Of a stretch of 64,000 nucleotides of DNA, positions 27,942 to 37,802 are shown piece by piece; positions within the stretch are counted from its first letter, which is position 1, and every line of letters starts with the position of its first letter. The notes under the pieces are model-generated. The model searched no databases. It saw only the letters and a list, made by a program, of their open reading frames with translations, and was not told where the DNA came from. A program made the position numbers and the translations under genes. The stretch is from Akkermansia sp. N21116 (GTDB lineage: Bacteria; Verrucomicrobiota; Verrucomicrobiia; Verrucomicrobiales; Akkermansiaceae). Where the stretch lies: assembly GCF_029854705.2 (NCBI RefSeq), contig NZ_CP139035.1:2666001-2730000 (forward strand), read 5' to 3'.

Positions 27942-28391
27942 TTATTCCTCGTACTCCGACCAGGACGAACTCGTTTCCCAGACGCGCACGCGCTCCAGCC
28001 GCACCACTTGCCGTACCGGCCACTCGTATGCTCCAGCCTTACCATGCTCCAAGGCTTCTTTTGCATGGAAGAAAATTGTCCGGGCCATCACTTCGCTCGT
28101 CGGATCGACGGAATCGAAGCCAATGACACGATCGCCATACGTCTGCTTGAAGATTCCGTACAGAGGATCATCCGTATTGACGCACAAAGAATGATCAAAC
28201 TGATTGATAAATTCTCCCATCATCGATTTGATCACCTTGAAATCCATTACCATGTCGCTGGCATCCAAAGTATCAGCGATAAAAACCATCTCCACGGCAC
28301 GCGTATGACCATGGGGGAATTTGCAATTGCCCGGATGCTTGGACAACATATGTCCGCTTTCCACTTCAATCCTCTTGCAGATACGATACAT
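27942..28391 (-). CDS. queD: 6-pyruvoyl-tetrahydropterin synthase/QueD family protein
   Basis: A 149-residue T-fold enzyme. QueD makes 6-carboxytetrahydropterin from dihydroneopterin triphosphate on the way to queuosine, while relatives serve pterin synthesis. Zinc ligands are visible as His in VESGHML (about 14) and HGH in CKFPHGHT. The catalytic Cys is in GNCKFPHGH, the Asp-His pair in FDHSLCVN, and the C-terminal Glu in VRVWETSSS. No queC, queE or queF lies nearby, so assignment to queuosine rather than another pterin branch rests on family frequency. The gene converges on 26499-27887. Confidence 0.75.
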   Translation of the reverse strand: MYRICKRIEVESGHMLSKHPGNCKFPHGHTRAVEMVFIADTLDASDMVMDFKVIKSMMGEFINQFDHSLCVNTDDPLYGIFKQTYGDRVIGFDSVDPTSEVMARTIFFHAKEALEHGKAGAYEWPVRQVVRLERVRVWETSSSWSEYEE

Positions 28392-28658
28392 GACATCGGT
28401 ATTGTGCTGTTATGCCTCCCTCCCGTCAATCTTTCATCCCCGCATCCCGGGCAATTCGACTGGCGGCATCCATGAACTGATGTCTCCTCCGGTAAAAGCC
28501 TCCATGTCATGGCAAACATTTTCCCCCGGACATCCCCATGCGGAAGATTCCTACTAAAATGTAATTCCAGCCATCAAATTGAACCTCCAACTGCGACATT
28601 CAAAACGGCAGGATAAAAATCTCCTTCACTTTTTCGAGATTCTCATCAAAGTAATTGT

Positions 28659-29582
28659 ATGTCGTTCCTCTCATCAGGATATGTACCATCTCCCCGTCGG
28701 ATCGCCGTTATCGCCGGAGCTACCTTCACGCAATTAATGCGGATGAAGATCTTTATCTTTCTACTGGTGTTCGCACTAGTAATTCTGGCTGTCAACTGCA
28801 TTCGTACCAGCGATTTCCTCGGACCGGAAACGTATGGGGAAAACGAACTGACCCTCATTAAGAATTCGGCTTTCGGAGCCATGCGCCTCTTTGGGCTCGT
28901 CTTCTGCGTTACGGCTACGGCACTTCTGATACCCAAGGATACGGAGGATCGAATCCTCTACACCATCCTTTGCAAGCCGGTGCCCCGTATCGATTATCTA
29001 GTAGGTAAAGCTGTCGGCGTTCTGGCATTGGCAACGCTCGCCATGCTGGTGATGGATCTCTTTTCGACGGGTATCCTGTGGATGAGAACGGGAACTGTCA
29101 TCGCAGAGCAGTCTCAGATACTGCACGGTACGGGAATCAAGGAAGACTCCATCGCACCAATTCTGGATCGCATCTCGGCCCAAGGGCCGACATGGAACGT
29201 CCAGGCAGGCATGCTCGTCATGATGATGGAGTTCACCGTACTGACGTCCATCACGCTGTTACTTTCGTGCTTGACCGGAGGAACAATCATCAGCACGCTT
29301 CTGGCATTCGGCGTGTATGTCGTCGGCATCTTCCAAACACAAGCCAAAATCATGTGGATGGAATCCTCCCATTCTATCGGCATTTCCGACTGGAGCATGG
29401 CCATCTCCAAAGGGATCTCGGCAGTGTTTCCCAATTTCAGCATGTATTCCATCACAGATGCAGCCGTCAACGGACAAGCCATCCCCCTTCCCCTGCTGGG
29501 TGAACTTGCATTGATCACTCTGGCCTACTTCCTCTTTCATTCCACGCTTTCCGCATGGATTTTCCGCAATAAAGAATTTTAA
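28659..29582 (+). CDS. ABC-2 type transporter permease
   Basis: A 307-residue integral membrane protein with about six helices. An N-terminal amphipathic segment (RRIAVIAGATFTQLMRMKIF) leads into the first helix at about 32-50. A periplasmic loop then contains GPETYGENELTLIKNSAFG. The cytoplasmic phrase KDTEDRILYTILCKPVPRIDYLVGKA is typical of ABC-2/NosY-like permeases. No ATPase gene is adjacent in this window, so the partner must be elsewhere. The substrate is unknown. proC starts 26 bases after the stop. Confidence 0.75.
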   Translation: MSFLSSGYVPSPRRIAVIAGATFTQLMRMKIFIFLLVFALVILAVNCIRTSDFLGPETYGENELTLIKNSAFGAMRLFGLVFCVTATALLIPKDTEDRILYTILCKPVPRIDYLVGKAVGVLALATLAMLVMDLFSTGILWMRTGTVIAEQSQILHGTGIKEDSIAPILDRISAQGPTWNVQAGMLVMMMEFTVLTSITLLLSCLTGGTIISTLLAFGVYVVGIFQTQAKIMWMESSHSIGISDWSMAISKGISAVFPNFSMYSITDAAVNGQAIPLPLLGELALITLAYFLFHSTLSAWIFRNKEF

Positions 29583-29608
29583 TTTTTCACTCAATTCCTT
29601 CCAATATC

Positions 29609-30454
29609 ATGAAACTTGGCCTGATCGGCACCGGCAAAATGGGGTCAGCACTGCTTCGGGGGGCTCTGCTCTCTCCCGGCCTTTCCCCAGAAGATGTACT
29701 TCTCTATAACAGGACGCCCGAACATCTCCAACCTCTCCTCGCAGACTTCCCGGCGATGAAAGTCTGCCCGTCTCCCTCTGACATCATCAATGAAGCAGAT
29801 ATCATCCTGCTGGCAATCAAGCCTCAGGGACTCTGTGATTTCCTCTCGAACGCCTGGCACAGAAGGGACAAGACACACCCCGTTAACCCGTTAATCGTTT
29901 CCGTTGCGGCGGGAATAACCATCTCACAGATGGAAGAAGCCTGCTCGGGACTCACAAGAATCATCCGGGTCATGCCCAATACGCCATCTCTGATCGGATG
30001 CGGAATATCCGCCGTATCCGCCAAAGAACATACCCCGGCCCAGGATCTTGACACCGTTTGCAACTTGCTTTCCCATTCCGGTACCATTGTCCGCGTGCCG
30101 GAGAAACAGATTGATGCCGTTTCCGCCATCTCCGGATGCGGACCGGCCTACATGTACGTTATCATGGACGCCCTGTCTGAAGCCGGCGTTGCTCTCGGTC
30201 TGGCTCGCCCGCTTGCCCTGCAGCTCGCAGCGGAAACAATGAAAGGTTCCGCAGAACTCGTTATCCAAAGCGGCCGCCATCCCATGGCATTACGCGATGA
30301 CGTGACTTCACCTGGCGGTACAACGATTGCGGCATTGAACGCACTGGATCAATACGGCCTGCGGCATGCCCTGATCCAGGCCGTCAAAACCGCTGCGGAT
30401 AAATCCGCCAAACTGGGACAAACCAAACCGTCATCCGGAGAATCCCGCTCATAA
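29609..30454 (+). CDS. proC: Pyrroline-5-carboxylate reductase
   Basis: ProC performs the last step of proline synthesis with NAD(P)H. The 281-residue protein begins with the Rossmann motif GLIGTGKMGSALLRG (about 4-18). ILLAIKPQ and RVMPNTPSLIGCG follow, then the family signature AVSAISGCGPAYMY. The C-terminal signature is DVTSPGGTTIAALNALDQYG. All expected motifs are present at normal length. It is probably cotranscribed with the preceding permease gene, a functional link that is not obvious. Confidence 0.96.
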   Translation: MKLGLIGTGKMGSALLRGALLSPGLSPEDVLLYNRTPEHLQPLLADFPAMKVCPSPSDIINEADIILLAIKPQGLCDFLSNAWHRRDKTHPVNPLIVSVAAGITISQMEEACSGLTRIIRVMPNTPSLIGCGISAVSAKEHTPAQDLDTVCNLLSHSGTIVRVPEKQIDAVSAISGCGPAYMYVIMDALSEAGVALGLARPLALQLAAETMKGSAELVIQSGRHPMALRDDVTSPGGTTIAALNALDQYGLRHALIQAVKTAADKSAKLGQTKPSSGESRS

Positions 30455-30488
30455 TTTTCTTCTTTATTTCCCTACTTTCAAAAAATGA

Positions 30489-30560
30489 CATCCGTTTCCT
30501 GCCATTTTAAGCGAGGAAACGGATGTTTAGAATCTTCCCTGTTCTCCAGAAGGGAAGTTC
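30489..30560. terminator. Bidirectional terminator pair between proC and folD
   Basis: A 12-bp stem (catccgtttcct 30489-30500 with aggaaacggatg 30514-30525) has TTT on the plus side and TCATTTTT on the minus side. A second hairpin (cttccct / agggaag) near 30536-30555 is followed by a T-run on the plus strand. Confidence 0.8.
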
Positions 30561-30564
30561 TTTT

Positions 30565-31440
30565 TTACTTACCGGTCAATTGACGGCAGGCCTTGACCGT
30601 ATTGGCCATCAGCATGGCAATAGTCATCGGCCCTACACCTCCGGGAACGGGTGTAATAGCTCGGCATTTGGGAGCAACTTTGTCGAAATCGACATCGCCA
30701 ACAATGCGGTATCCCCGTTCCTTGGAAGGATCATCAACACGGTTGATTCCCACATCGATGACAACAGCGCCTTCTTTGACAAACTCTTCGCCAATCATGT
30801 TCGGACGCCCCACGGCAGCCACAATAATGTCAGCCGTCCTGCAAAGTCCCGCCAGATCTCTGGTACGGGAATGGGCAACAGTCACGGTGGCATTGGCTTC
30901 TTTAGACATGAGCAAATGAGCCATAGGCTTGCCGACAATCATGCTGCGCCCAACAACCACGGCATGGGCTCCGGACGTTTCCACGCCGTACGCCTTAAGC
31001 AGGCGCATACATCCCAAGGGAGTACAGGGAACAAACCCGGTCGGATCCTCCATCACCAGTTTGGCAACGTTTTCAGGATGAAACCCGTCTACATCCTTGC
31101 GGGAATCGATCGCAAGCACAACGGCACTTTCATCAATGTGGCGCGGCGGCGGACTCTGGACAAGAATGCCGTGAATCGCAGGATCGGCATTCAGCTCGGC
31201 AATCACCCCCAGTAATTCCTCCTGGGTCGTTTCGGCCGGCAGAGCTATTTTGCGGGAAAGCATCCCCAGTTCCGCACACTTGCGAACTTTGGATCCCACA
31301 TAAACTTTGGAAGCTGGATCTTCCCCGACAAGAACGACAGCCAGACCGGGAACGACTCCGGCTGCTTTCAGTTCTTCGATGTCCTGTTGAACTTCCGCGA
31401 GGACGTCCGCGGCTACTTGTTTTCCATCGATTATTTGCAT
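30565..31440 (-). CDS. folD: Methylenetetrahydrofolate dehydrogenase/cyclohydrolase
   Basis: Bifunctional FolD oxidises methylene-THF and hydrolyses methenyl-THF to formyl-THF. The 291-residue protein begins [20 protein letters not shown] and contains [20 protein letters not shown] with the catalytic Lys. [54 protein letters not shown] and the closing [15 protein letters not shown] are all typical. The start at 31440 matches family N termini. It overlaps the stop region of the upstream acyltransferase gene by 10 bases, which indicates coupled translation in a secretin-acyltransferase-folD transcript. Confidence 0.97.
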   Translation of the reverse strand: MQIIDGKQVAADVLAEVQQDIEELKAAGVVPGLAVVLVGEDPASKVYVGSKVRKCAELGMLSRKIALPAETTQEELLGVIAELNADPAIHGILVQSPPPRHIDESAVVLAIDSRKDVDGFHPENVAKLVMEDPTGFVPCTPLGCMRLLKAYGVETSGAHAVVVGRSMIVGKPMAHLLMSKEANATVTVAHSRTRDLAGLCRTADIIVAAVGRPNMIGEEFVKEGAVVIDVGINRVDDPSKERGYRIVGDVDFDKVAPKCRAITPVPGGVGPMTIAMLMANTVKACRQLTGK

Positions 31441-32108
31441 GGTGGTGATATAGGTTGCAGATCTGGCAGCCCGCAAGCCATAAGGGCTTCCAGGCGGATT
31501 ACGTATTCATTGAGTTCCTGATGATTCAAAGAAGGAGGTACGAAAAACTTGCTCCTCCATAAAATAGTTACACGCGAAAAAGGCTTCGGAACACAATATT
31601 TGTCCCACGCCCCACCAATGCGCCAGCAATTTTCGTACTCTACGCACAATGGAATGATCGGAACGCCTGTTTTCGAAGCCATCATAACGACTCCCGGATG
31701 CACTTTATAAAGAGGCCCTTTGGGACCATCCGGGGTAATGGCAATACAGTGCCCCTCATCCTTCAGAATCGAAAGAGTCTCCAAAAGAGCCATGGCGCCG
31801 CGCCTGTGGCTGGACCCCCTTACATTCCCCATCCCGAAGAACCGGGCAATCCAGCCGATAACGGCACCGTCTTTGCTGGCACTGGTAAAGGCAAAAATCT
31901 TTCTTCTGAAACCAGTCAACGACCAAACATAGAAACAAACGAAATTACGATTGTGCCAGATGGAATAAATGGAAGGACAATCATATTCCTTGTCGCCTTC
32001 CTCCCGAACCGTACGCACTTGCAGAGTCCGGCCTATCAGCTGCATTAAGAGCCAAACACCAAACCCCGCCACAGGAGCCCACCACTTATCCCTTTTCTCA
32101 ATACTCAT
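31431..32108 (-). CDS. DUF374 lysophospholipid acyltransferase family protein
   Basis: A 225-residue protein with one N-terminal hydrophobic segment ([14 protein letters not shown], about 13-26). The acyltransferase-like core contains [11 protein letters not shown] (the H-box region, about 47-57), [18 protein letters not shown], and the hallmark [20 protein letters not shown] (about 124-143). DUF374 proteins are often encoded near lipid A or Kdo genes and are thought to handle lipids at the inner membrane. The substrate here is unknown. It lies 27 bases after the secretin gene and overlaps folD by 10 bases. Confidence 0.8.
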   Translation of the reverse strand: MSIEKRDKWWAPVAGFGVWLLMQLIGRTLQVRTVREEGDKEYDCPSIYSIWHNRNFVCFYVWSLTGFRRKIFAFTSASKDGAVIGWIARFFGMGNVRGSSHRRGAMALLETLSILKDEGHCIAITPDGPKGPLYKVHPGVVMMASKTGVPIIPLCVEYENCWRIGGAWDKYCVPKPFSRVTILWRSKFFVPPSLNHQELNEYVIRLEALMACGLPDLQPISPPCK

Positions 32109-32135
32109 GTTCTATGCGAGACCCGGCAGAGCATC

Positions 32136-35084
32136 CTACGGTTGCGGCATTTCGCCTTCCGCAGAGTCTTCGGTCTGGGGTGACATATTAGGTTGGGATT
32201 CTTCGTGACTGGAGGAAGACCTGTTATGGGAAACGATCGTCTCCTTGCCTCCCGGATCGACGACTTCAGCCTTAACCATGATCATCAACACTTTGCGTTC
32301 CACCTGCTTACCGGAAGAACGGAACAGACGCCCAACAAGGGGAATATCGCCCAGCATGGGCACCTTATCTTCAAATTCGACAGTCGATGCCTTTTGCAAA
32401 CCACCAAGAACCACTGTACTGCCTGACGTTACACTCACGGGAACAGTTAAGCCACGCGTATTGAAAATTGGCTGTAAAATAGAGTTTTTGGACAACTCTA
32501 CCGTCGTCACAAACCCCTCTTCTCCCACTGCTGTATCGGTTAGGGCGGAAGCGGCCGTTTTGTTGTAACCAACCATAGGCATCATAATGGGAGAACCATA
32601 ATTGATGAACCCTTCGAAATCGACCATGTTAGGCGTCACGGTCATATCGACGACACTCTTGTCTTCACTGATCCCCGTGATTTGCACGTTGAAGCTTGTT
32701 CCCGTACGGCGAGAAGCAAATTCTGTCGGCGTAGCCGGAGTCACCATCATATTGGAAGTTCCTCCGTTACTGTTGTTGCCGCCGGAACTATTGGGAATCT
32801 GCGGGGGTTCATAGGCAGAGGGATACAGCATTTCCTTGCCGGAATAAAATTCGGCGCTTTCACCGGGACGAACAATCACTTGGGGCTGCTGCAGAACATC
32901 AACGCCTTTTTTCTGATCCAGACCACGCATGACAAACGCCAGCTGGGCACTATTCCAAACCCCGCGAACCGTCAGGATACTGGGAGCTCGTCCAGGAGTA
33001 TACATGGAACCGCGCGACGTCTGAGAACCGTTTGCGATCAGAGAATCAATCGAATCCGTCGAAATAACCTGATTGATGGAACGAAGCCCCGCCGTCACGC
33101 TCGCATTAGGTACGGCAGCATCGGTAACAGTCGCCAGACTTTTGAAAATCGACTGGTTGTTATAGCTTGTATTGGTGGAACTCTGTCCGCCTCCCCCAAA
33201 AATTTTGTCGGCGTCAAGATCGGCATTAATGATCCAGTCGAACCCTAACTCGGACAAATCCTTCTGGTTCACTTCGATAATCGTTGCCTTCACAATCACC
33301 TGAATAGGTTGCTGGGCGGCCTTCGTGGAAATAATATCCTCGATCAAATGGATATTCTTCTGCGTATTGCGAACAAAAAGCGTTGAATTGTCCGAATTAT
33401 AACGAACGGTCGCACCTTCCGGAAAGGACACTCCCATCTGCTTGAGAGATTCCTTGGGATCCACACGCTTCAGGACAATACTCCCAGAAGAGGAGGAATC
33501 CGTTGCAAACGGATCGGAAGAAGCATCGGAGCCTCCTTCACTAGAAGCGGAAAAAAAGCCGGGAGGTACCGGAATAACGCGTGACAACATGGTACCGGAA
33601 TCACTCGAAGCGGAAATAATCTCCACGGTATAAGCATTTGTCCGGTAAGTTGTTCCCGTCACCGTCCCCAAGTAGGCAAGAGCGTCCTTGAGGGGGACGT
33701 TATTCATCTTGAGATTGAACTTCTTGGAGAGAATCTTCTGGGCTTCCGGACTATCGGGGTCGCCAAAATCGACGGTAATATTCACGCCGCGGGCAGATTG
33801 GACATCAGCCGCCTTATCCTGTTGAATCGCCTGGTTGCGGAGAACATCCAGCGCTTCCATGATATCGACATCCTCCAAATTCAGCCTCGGAATAATGATT
33901 GAAGACAATTTACTGTCGATACTGCGGAACGGAGAATCGAGAGGTTCCGTAGATTCTCCCACACCTGTGGGTACTTCCTCAGGAACGCTCTTTTCCCAGG
34001 CAGCACTGACATCGGCCAAAGCACTTGCACGCGTCTGATCGTAGGCGGAACGGGCATATTCCGATATCTTCCCGGAGACGGCTTCCATCCCACGACGAGC
34101 GGCTGTATTATAAGGATCCAACCGGAGGACATCCTGGAAATTCTTCTTCGCATCGTCAAACTCGCCCAGATCGAAATGGCCGTAAGCAAGATTCAGCAAC
34201 CGCTGCACTTCCGTGACATCCTTGACGTACTGGGGAGTCTTGGCAGGGTTCGTCCTTTCGGGATCGTTCAAATATTCCAGAGTTCTTCTGGCCAGTTTGT
34301 TGGACGGAGATTGCGTCAAGGCTTTCTCCAACAATCCGCGAGCCTCGTCATATCTGCCAACCTTGGCCAACTCCTGCGCAACGGCTACGCTGGCATCGCC
34401 AATGCTAAGAAGGATAAACTGGCGTCGTTCCGCCGTAACCGGAGAATCCGGCATGATATCCAGAGCGGTTTGATATTCCTTCAAAGCCGCTTCGTACTGC
34501 TTGTCCGCGTAAAGGGAACGGCCTTTGTTCAGGTGTCCCATAGCCGTATTCATTTTCTCGTCGAGACGAGCAATCGTACGGGTACTGATATCGGCGGCAA
34601 CCACAGCCGAGGAAGGAGCAACCCTCCCTACATCTCCGGCCGATGCGGACAAGACGATAGGTTGTTGCGACGGCTGAAATCTGGAGGCAACAGCTTTCAC
34701 ATGGCTATCGTCCGGAGCAATGGAAATAGCCCGGTGTAAAATCTCGCTGGCAGCCTTTTCATTACCGGCAGCTTGAAGTTCCTGGGCTCTTTGCGCCAAA
34801 CTGCGGGCGTACCGTTCCTTAATCAGGTCGGCATATTTGGCATCAGCCCGGTCCAGCTGTCCGAAAGCTTCCGCATAAGCATTTACGGCAGCTTCCATCT
34901 TGTTATCCATATAGGCGGCATCTCCACGGGAGACGATTTCCTCCAAAGAAACGGTCCCCGACGAAGTCGCCTGGGCAGGAGGAACCTCAGCCGCCGCTAT
35001 CGAGAGAACAGCAGCAGCCATACCGAACACATATTTGTGACGTGGAAAGAGACGAATCATGGCAGTCTTGGGAACTCTACTCAT
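32136..35084 (-). CDS. Secretin (PilQ/GspD-like) with N-terminal TPR domain, Amuc_1098-like
   Basis: A 982-residue outer-membrane secretin. A signal peptide (about 1-40, hydrophobic core FGMAAAVLSIAAA) precedes TPR-type helical repeats from about 45 to 370. Next comes a short STN/N0-like domain containing VNITVDFGDPDSPEAQ and LKDALAYLG. N-domain strands such as VIVKATIIEVNQKDLSELGF precede the C-terminal secretin domain. That domain ends with GSTVVLGGLQ and KVPMLGDIPLVGRLFRS, the classic closing motif. The TPR plus secretin arrangement matches the Akkermansia Amuc_1098 family, assigned to type IV pili. I took the ATG at 35084, where GGGGGGAAA precedes it, because the upstream in-frame residues are not signal-like. 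No pilus or type II secretion genes are next to it. Confidence 0.88.
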   Translation of the reverse strand: MSRVPKTAMIRLFPRHKYVFGMAAAVLSIAAAEVPPAQATSSGTVSLEEIVSRGDAAYMDNKMEAAVNAYAEAFGQLDRADAKYADLIKERYARSLAQRAQELQAAGNEKAASEILHRAISIAPDDSHVKAVASRFQPSQQPIVLSASAGDVGRVAPSSAVVAADISTRTIARLDEKMNTAMGHLNKGRSLYADKQYEAALKEYQTALDIMPDSPVTAERRQFILLSIGDASVAVAQELAKVGRYDEARGLLEKALTQSPSNKLARRTLEYLNDPERTNPAKTPQYVKDVTEVQRLLNLAYGHFDLGEFDDAKKNFQDVLRLDPYNTAARRGMEAVSGKISEYARSAYDQTRASALADVSAAWEKSVPEEVPTGVGESTEPLDSPFRSIDSKLSSIIIPRLNLEDVDIMEALDVLRNQAIQQDKAADVQSARGVNITVDFGDPDSPEAQKILSKKFNLKMNNVPLKDALAYLGTVTGTTYRTNAYTVEIISASSDSGTMLSRVIPVPPGFFSASSEGGSDASSDPFATDSSSSGSIVLKRVDPKESLKQMGVSFPEGATVRYNSDNSTLFVRNTQKNIHLIEDIISTKAAQQPIQVIVKATIIEVNQKDLSELGFDWIINADLDADKIFGGGGQSSTNTSYNNQSIFKSLATVTDAAVPNASVTAGLRSINQVISTDSIDSLIANGSQTSRGSMYTPGRAPSILTVRGVWNSAQLAFVMRGLDQKKGVDVLQQPQVIVRPGESAEFYSGKEMLYPSAYEPPQIPNSSGGNNSNGGTSNMMVTPATPTEFASRRTGTSFNVQITGISEDKSVVDMTVTPNMVDFEGFINYGSPIMMPMVGYNKTAASALTDTAVGEEGFVTTVELSKNSILQPIFNTRGLTVPVSVTSGSTVVLGGLQKASTVEFEDKVPMLGDIPLVGRLFRSSGKQVERKVLMIMVKAEVVDPGGKETIVSHNRSSSSHEESQPNMSPQTEDSAEGEMPQP

Positions 35085-35293
35085 TTTCCCCCCGTTCGTC
35101 ACCTCAAAAACTCGAGTTGGACCAAAAAAACGTTTTTTCATCGGAATACGGAGACTGAACCAGCTGCACCGGTAAGACCTCAGAGAAGAACCAATCCTCG
35201 CCCGTAGAGAGTTTTTAAGAACAGTAACAGTCATTTAAAACGGGGTGGAGATTACGCTTTTCTCCAACGTCTAACGGGCGTAATTTGATCCGC

Positions 35294-36400
35294 ATGCCCC
35301 ACACCAGTCCTCCCCGAGCCTGGGCCGAAGTTGACCTTGGCGCACTCAAACACAATCTCCACGTCATCCGGCGTTCTGCCGGGGGAGCACACATCATGCC
35401 CGTCGTCAAGGCCGGTGCCTACGGACACGGCCTCGAGCCTGTCGCCCGGTGTCTGGACCGCGAGGGTATCGTGTTCTTTGGTGTCGCCAATGTAGGGGAA
35501 GCACGACGCATCAGCCAAAGTGGTTGCCGGACAAAACCTTACATCCTCGGTCCTGCTTTTCCGGAAGAACGGGAGGAAATCGTCCTGAACAACTGGCGCT
35601 GTTTCATGTCCACACTGGAGGAAGGAGACCATTACAACGCCCTTGCCCGTCTCTACGGCAAAACCCTGCCTATCCACATTTCCGTAGATGTCGGCATGGG
35701 TCGCGGTGGTCTGCTGGCCGATCAAATACCTACCCTCATAGACCGTATCCCCACCTGGCATAACCTCTATATCGAAGGTATTGGCGCCCACCTTCCCTGC
35801 GCGGACGAAAACAGGGCAACCACTGAACGCAACATATACCTGTTCGAAAAAGCCGTCCAGGCTATATCGGCCCACTGTCCCCTCCCTTACCGACACCTGT
35901 GCAGCAGTGCCGGCATACTCGACTACAAGGTTCCATCGGCCAATCTGGTACGCCCAGGAATCATCCTGTATGGATATTCGCCCGTCGATACACCCCTTGG
36001 TCGCGAACTCAAACCGGCCCTCGTCCTCAAATCGCGCCTGACACTTGTGCGCACATTACCGGAAAACCACGGCATCTCCTACGGTCAGGAATTTACGACG
36101 AAATCCCCCACACGCGTCGCTACCGTTGGCATCGGGTATGCCGACGGCTATATGCGTATCCTCCACAAGAAAGGGATCCGGGTCTATTACAACGGCGTTT
36201 TCTGTCCCGTTCTAGGCCGGATTACGATGGACCAGATCATGATCGACGTCAGTCAGGTATCCGACGCACAACCGGGAGACGCAGTTGAAATCATGGGAGA
36301 GCACGTCACTATCCCGGAAATTGCCCGCATGGCCGAAACCATCCCATGGGAAATACTTACTGCTATCGGACCGCGCATTCCTCGTTTTTATTCGGAATAA
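35294..36400 (+). CDS. alr: Alanine racemase
   Basis: Alr is a PLP enzyme making D-alanine for peptidoglycan. The 368-residue protein has the PLP-binding Lys in MPVVKAGAYGHGLEPVA (about 33-49; the usual Asn of KANAYGHG is Gly). Substrate and base residues follow in SVDVGMGRGG, LCSSAGILD, the catalytic Tyr in GISYGQEFTT, and GRITMDQIMIDVS. Length is normal. The ATG at 35294 is preferred over an upstream TTG. It is divergent from the secretin gene, and its terminator overlaps the end of the converging membrane acyltransferase gene. Confidence 0.96.
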   Translation: MPHTSPPRAWAEVDLGALKHNLHVIRRSAGGAHIMPVVKAGAYGHGLEPVARCLDREGIVFFGVANVGEARRISQSGCRTKPYILGPAFPEEREEIVLNNWRCFMSTLEEGDHYNALARLYGKTLPIHISVDVGMGRGGLLADQIPTLIDRIPTWHNLYIEGIGAHLPCADENRATTERNIYLFEKAVQAISAHCPLPYRHLCSSAGILDYKVPSANLVRPGIILYGYSPVDTPLGRELKPALVLKSRLTLVRTLPENHGISYGQEFTTKSPTRVATVGIGYADGYMRILHKKGIRVYYNGVFCPVLGRITMDQIMIDVSQVSDAQPGDAVEIMGEHVTIPEIARMAETIPWEILTAIGPRIPRFYSE

Positions 36401-36420
36401 CAGTCCGCCCCAACAAGAAA

Positions 36421-36473
36421 TGAAAAGCCGTCCCTGACGATTAACGTCAAGAGGATGGCTTTTCATTATTTTT
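36421..36473 (+). terminator. Terminator of alr
   Basis: A 13-bp stem (tgaaaagccgtcc with ggatggcttttca, one G-T pair) is followed by TTATTTTT. It overlaps the last codons of the converging minus-strand gene at 36447. Confidence 0.9.
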
Positions 36474-37643
36474 ATCCGGAACTTTGGACAAGCGCAACAA
36501 ATCATCGTTCATGCCGGCAGACCTTTCAGGAACAATCCAACAGCAAACCTTCTCAAAAACACGGTTTATCCACCTGCCGACAATGATTTGATCCATCTGC
36601 CGGGATAAACAATCGATCTTGCACAATTGAAATAGATTCTTCCTCAAAAAATCCACCAATGTGCATATCAGGTAAATTCCAAAAGTTGAGGCCAATACGC
36701 CTCCAACGAGCACATACCATGGCTCCCTCCCAAGAAACGAGAAATTCCCACCGATAATATGGTTAAACACGAGGGGGTGGGTATGAATTAAATAGACTGA
36801 GAACGACAGAGGGGCAAAAAAACATACACACTTCCGAGAGAAATCGCCAAGTTTCAAACGAAGGAAGAAGAGAAACAGAAAAATTGCGGGAAAAAGAATC
36901 AAAGGTGACGGATAGGAGACAAACGCTTGAGCTCCCTTGATTTTTCCAAGCACTGTTTCTGTAATCCACCCAATGGACAAATAGCTGGTCCAGGCCAGCA
37001 GAATGCAGAACGTATAACCGGACAGCATATATTTACGGTTCACCCGATGCTCAATGGACAATATTTTAATGGAAGCACCGATGACATACAGACAAGCAAG
37101 CCATAGAACGCCGTATCCCCCCTGATTAAAATATGATACTGAATGGGTTAAAGTAGGAACAAGCGACTCGGTTAAAATAATTAGCATAATCAGTGCCACC
37201 AGTGTTTTCCGGGGAATCATTTCCAGAAAACGATTCAAATACGGAATGAAAACAAACAAAACGGCATATGCAGTAAAATACCAATATTGTCCCCTGGTCA
37301 CAGGCATAACAGCTTTGATCACCTCCTTCATACCGACACTACCCGGAAGAAAATACGCAAACACAGTAGTAATCAGAACACAATAGAATACGACCTGAAA
37401 CCACAGATCAAAAAAACGGGCATAGTGCTGCCGTCTCCCATAGCAAACATAACCGGTAATCAAAGCATAGCAATCGACAGCGCAATAAACACCAATCTCA
37501 ACTAACCACGCTATATGCAGAGACATCCCAGAGGATGATTCCAAGACACCTCCCTTCCCTAATACATGAAGCACTACCACCATCATCATAGAAAGAATCC
37601 TAAGGGCATCAATACCGTAGTTCCTATCGTTCCGTTCATGCAT
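36447..37643 (-). CDS. Acyltransferase 3 family membrane protein
   Basis: A 398-residue inner-membrane protein with about ten helices, of the family that O-acetylates surface sugars (OafA/WecH-like). N-terminal GIDALRILSMMMVVVLHVLG (about 10-29) contains the conserved R and H of the family motif. WYFTAYAVLFVFIPYLNRFL and, near the C terminus, FSVYLIHTHPLVFN are typical. GC is lower than in neighbouring metabolic genes. A GCGGTTT-type element lies 14 bases upstream of the ATG, as before the EptA-like gene at 12795, which hints at joint control or shared recombination of envelope-modifying genes. The acceptor is unknown. Confidence 0.85.
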   Translation of the reverse strand: MHERNDRNYGIDALRILSMMMVVVLHVLGKGGVLESSSGMSLHIAWLVEIGVYCAVDCYALITGYVCYGRRQHYARFFDLWFQVVFYCVLITTVFAYFLPGSVGMKEVIKAVMPVTRGQYWYFTAYAVLFVFIPYLNRFLEMIPRKTLVALIMLIILTESLVPTLTHSVSYFNQGGYGVLWLACLYVIGASIKILSIEHRVNRKYMLSGYTFCILLAWTSYLSIGWITETVLGKIKGAQAFVSYPSPLILFPAIFLFLFFLRLKLGDFSRKCVCFFAPLSFSVYLIHTHPLVFNHIIGGNFSFLGREPWYVLVGGVLASTFGIYLICTLVDFLRKNLFQLCKIDCLSRQMDQIIVGRWINRVFEKVCCWIVPERSAGMNDDLLRLSKVPDKNNEKPSS

Positions 37644-37656
37644 AGGTGAGAATTAT

Positions 37657-37676
37657 AGCGGATTACGAAACCGCCT
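37657..37676 (-). promoter_or_regulatory. GCGGTTT element before the acyltransferase gene
   Basis: On the gene's strand it reads GCGGTTTCGTAATCCGCTAT, against GCGGTTTGGCAATCCGCTAT before the gene at 12795: 18 of 20 identical, in the same orientation and nearly the same distance from the ATG. The inverted partner is at 37803. Confidence 0.6.
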
Positions 37677-37720
37677 GAAAAACGCTCACTTCACTTATAA
37701 TAAATTAATTATGTGTATAT

Positions 37721-37761
37721 ATTTACTCTCGTTCTTTTGAACGGGTAAATAGAGAGTAAAT
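37721..37761. repeat. Inverted repeat inside the AT-rich divergent region
   Basis: Ten-base arms atttactctc (37721-37730) and gagagtaaat (37752-37761) enclose an inner gttc-tttt-gaac hairpin. The surrounding 128 bases are AT-rich and are framed by the GCGGTTT elements. Confidence 0.65.
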
Positions 37762-37802
37762 TGTTTATCAATTAATTGGTGATTTTTTGGAGTCTCTTGA
37801 CA

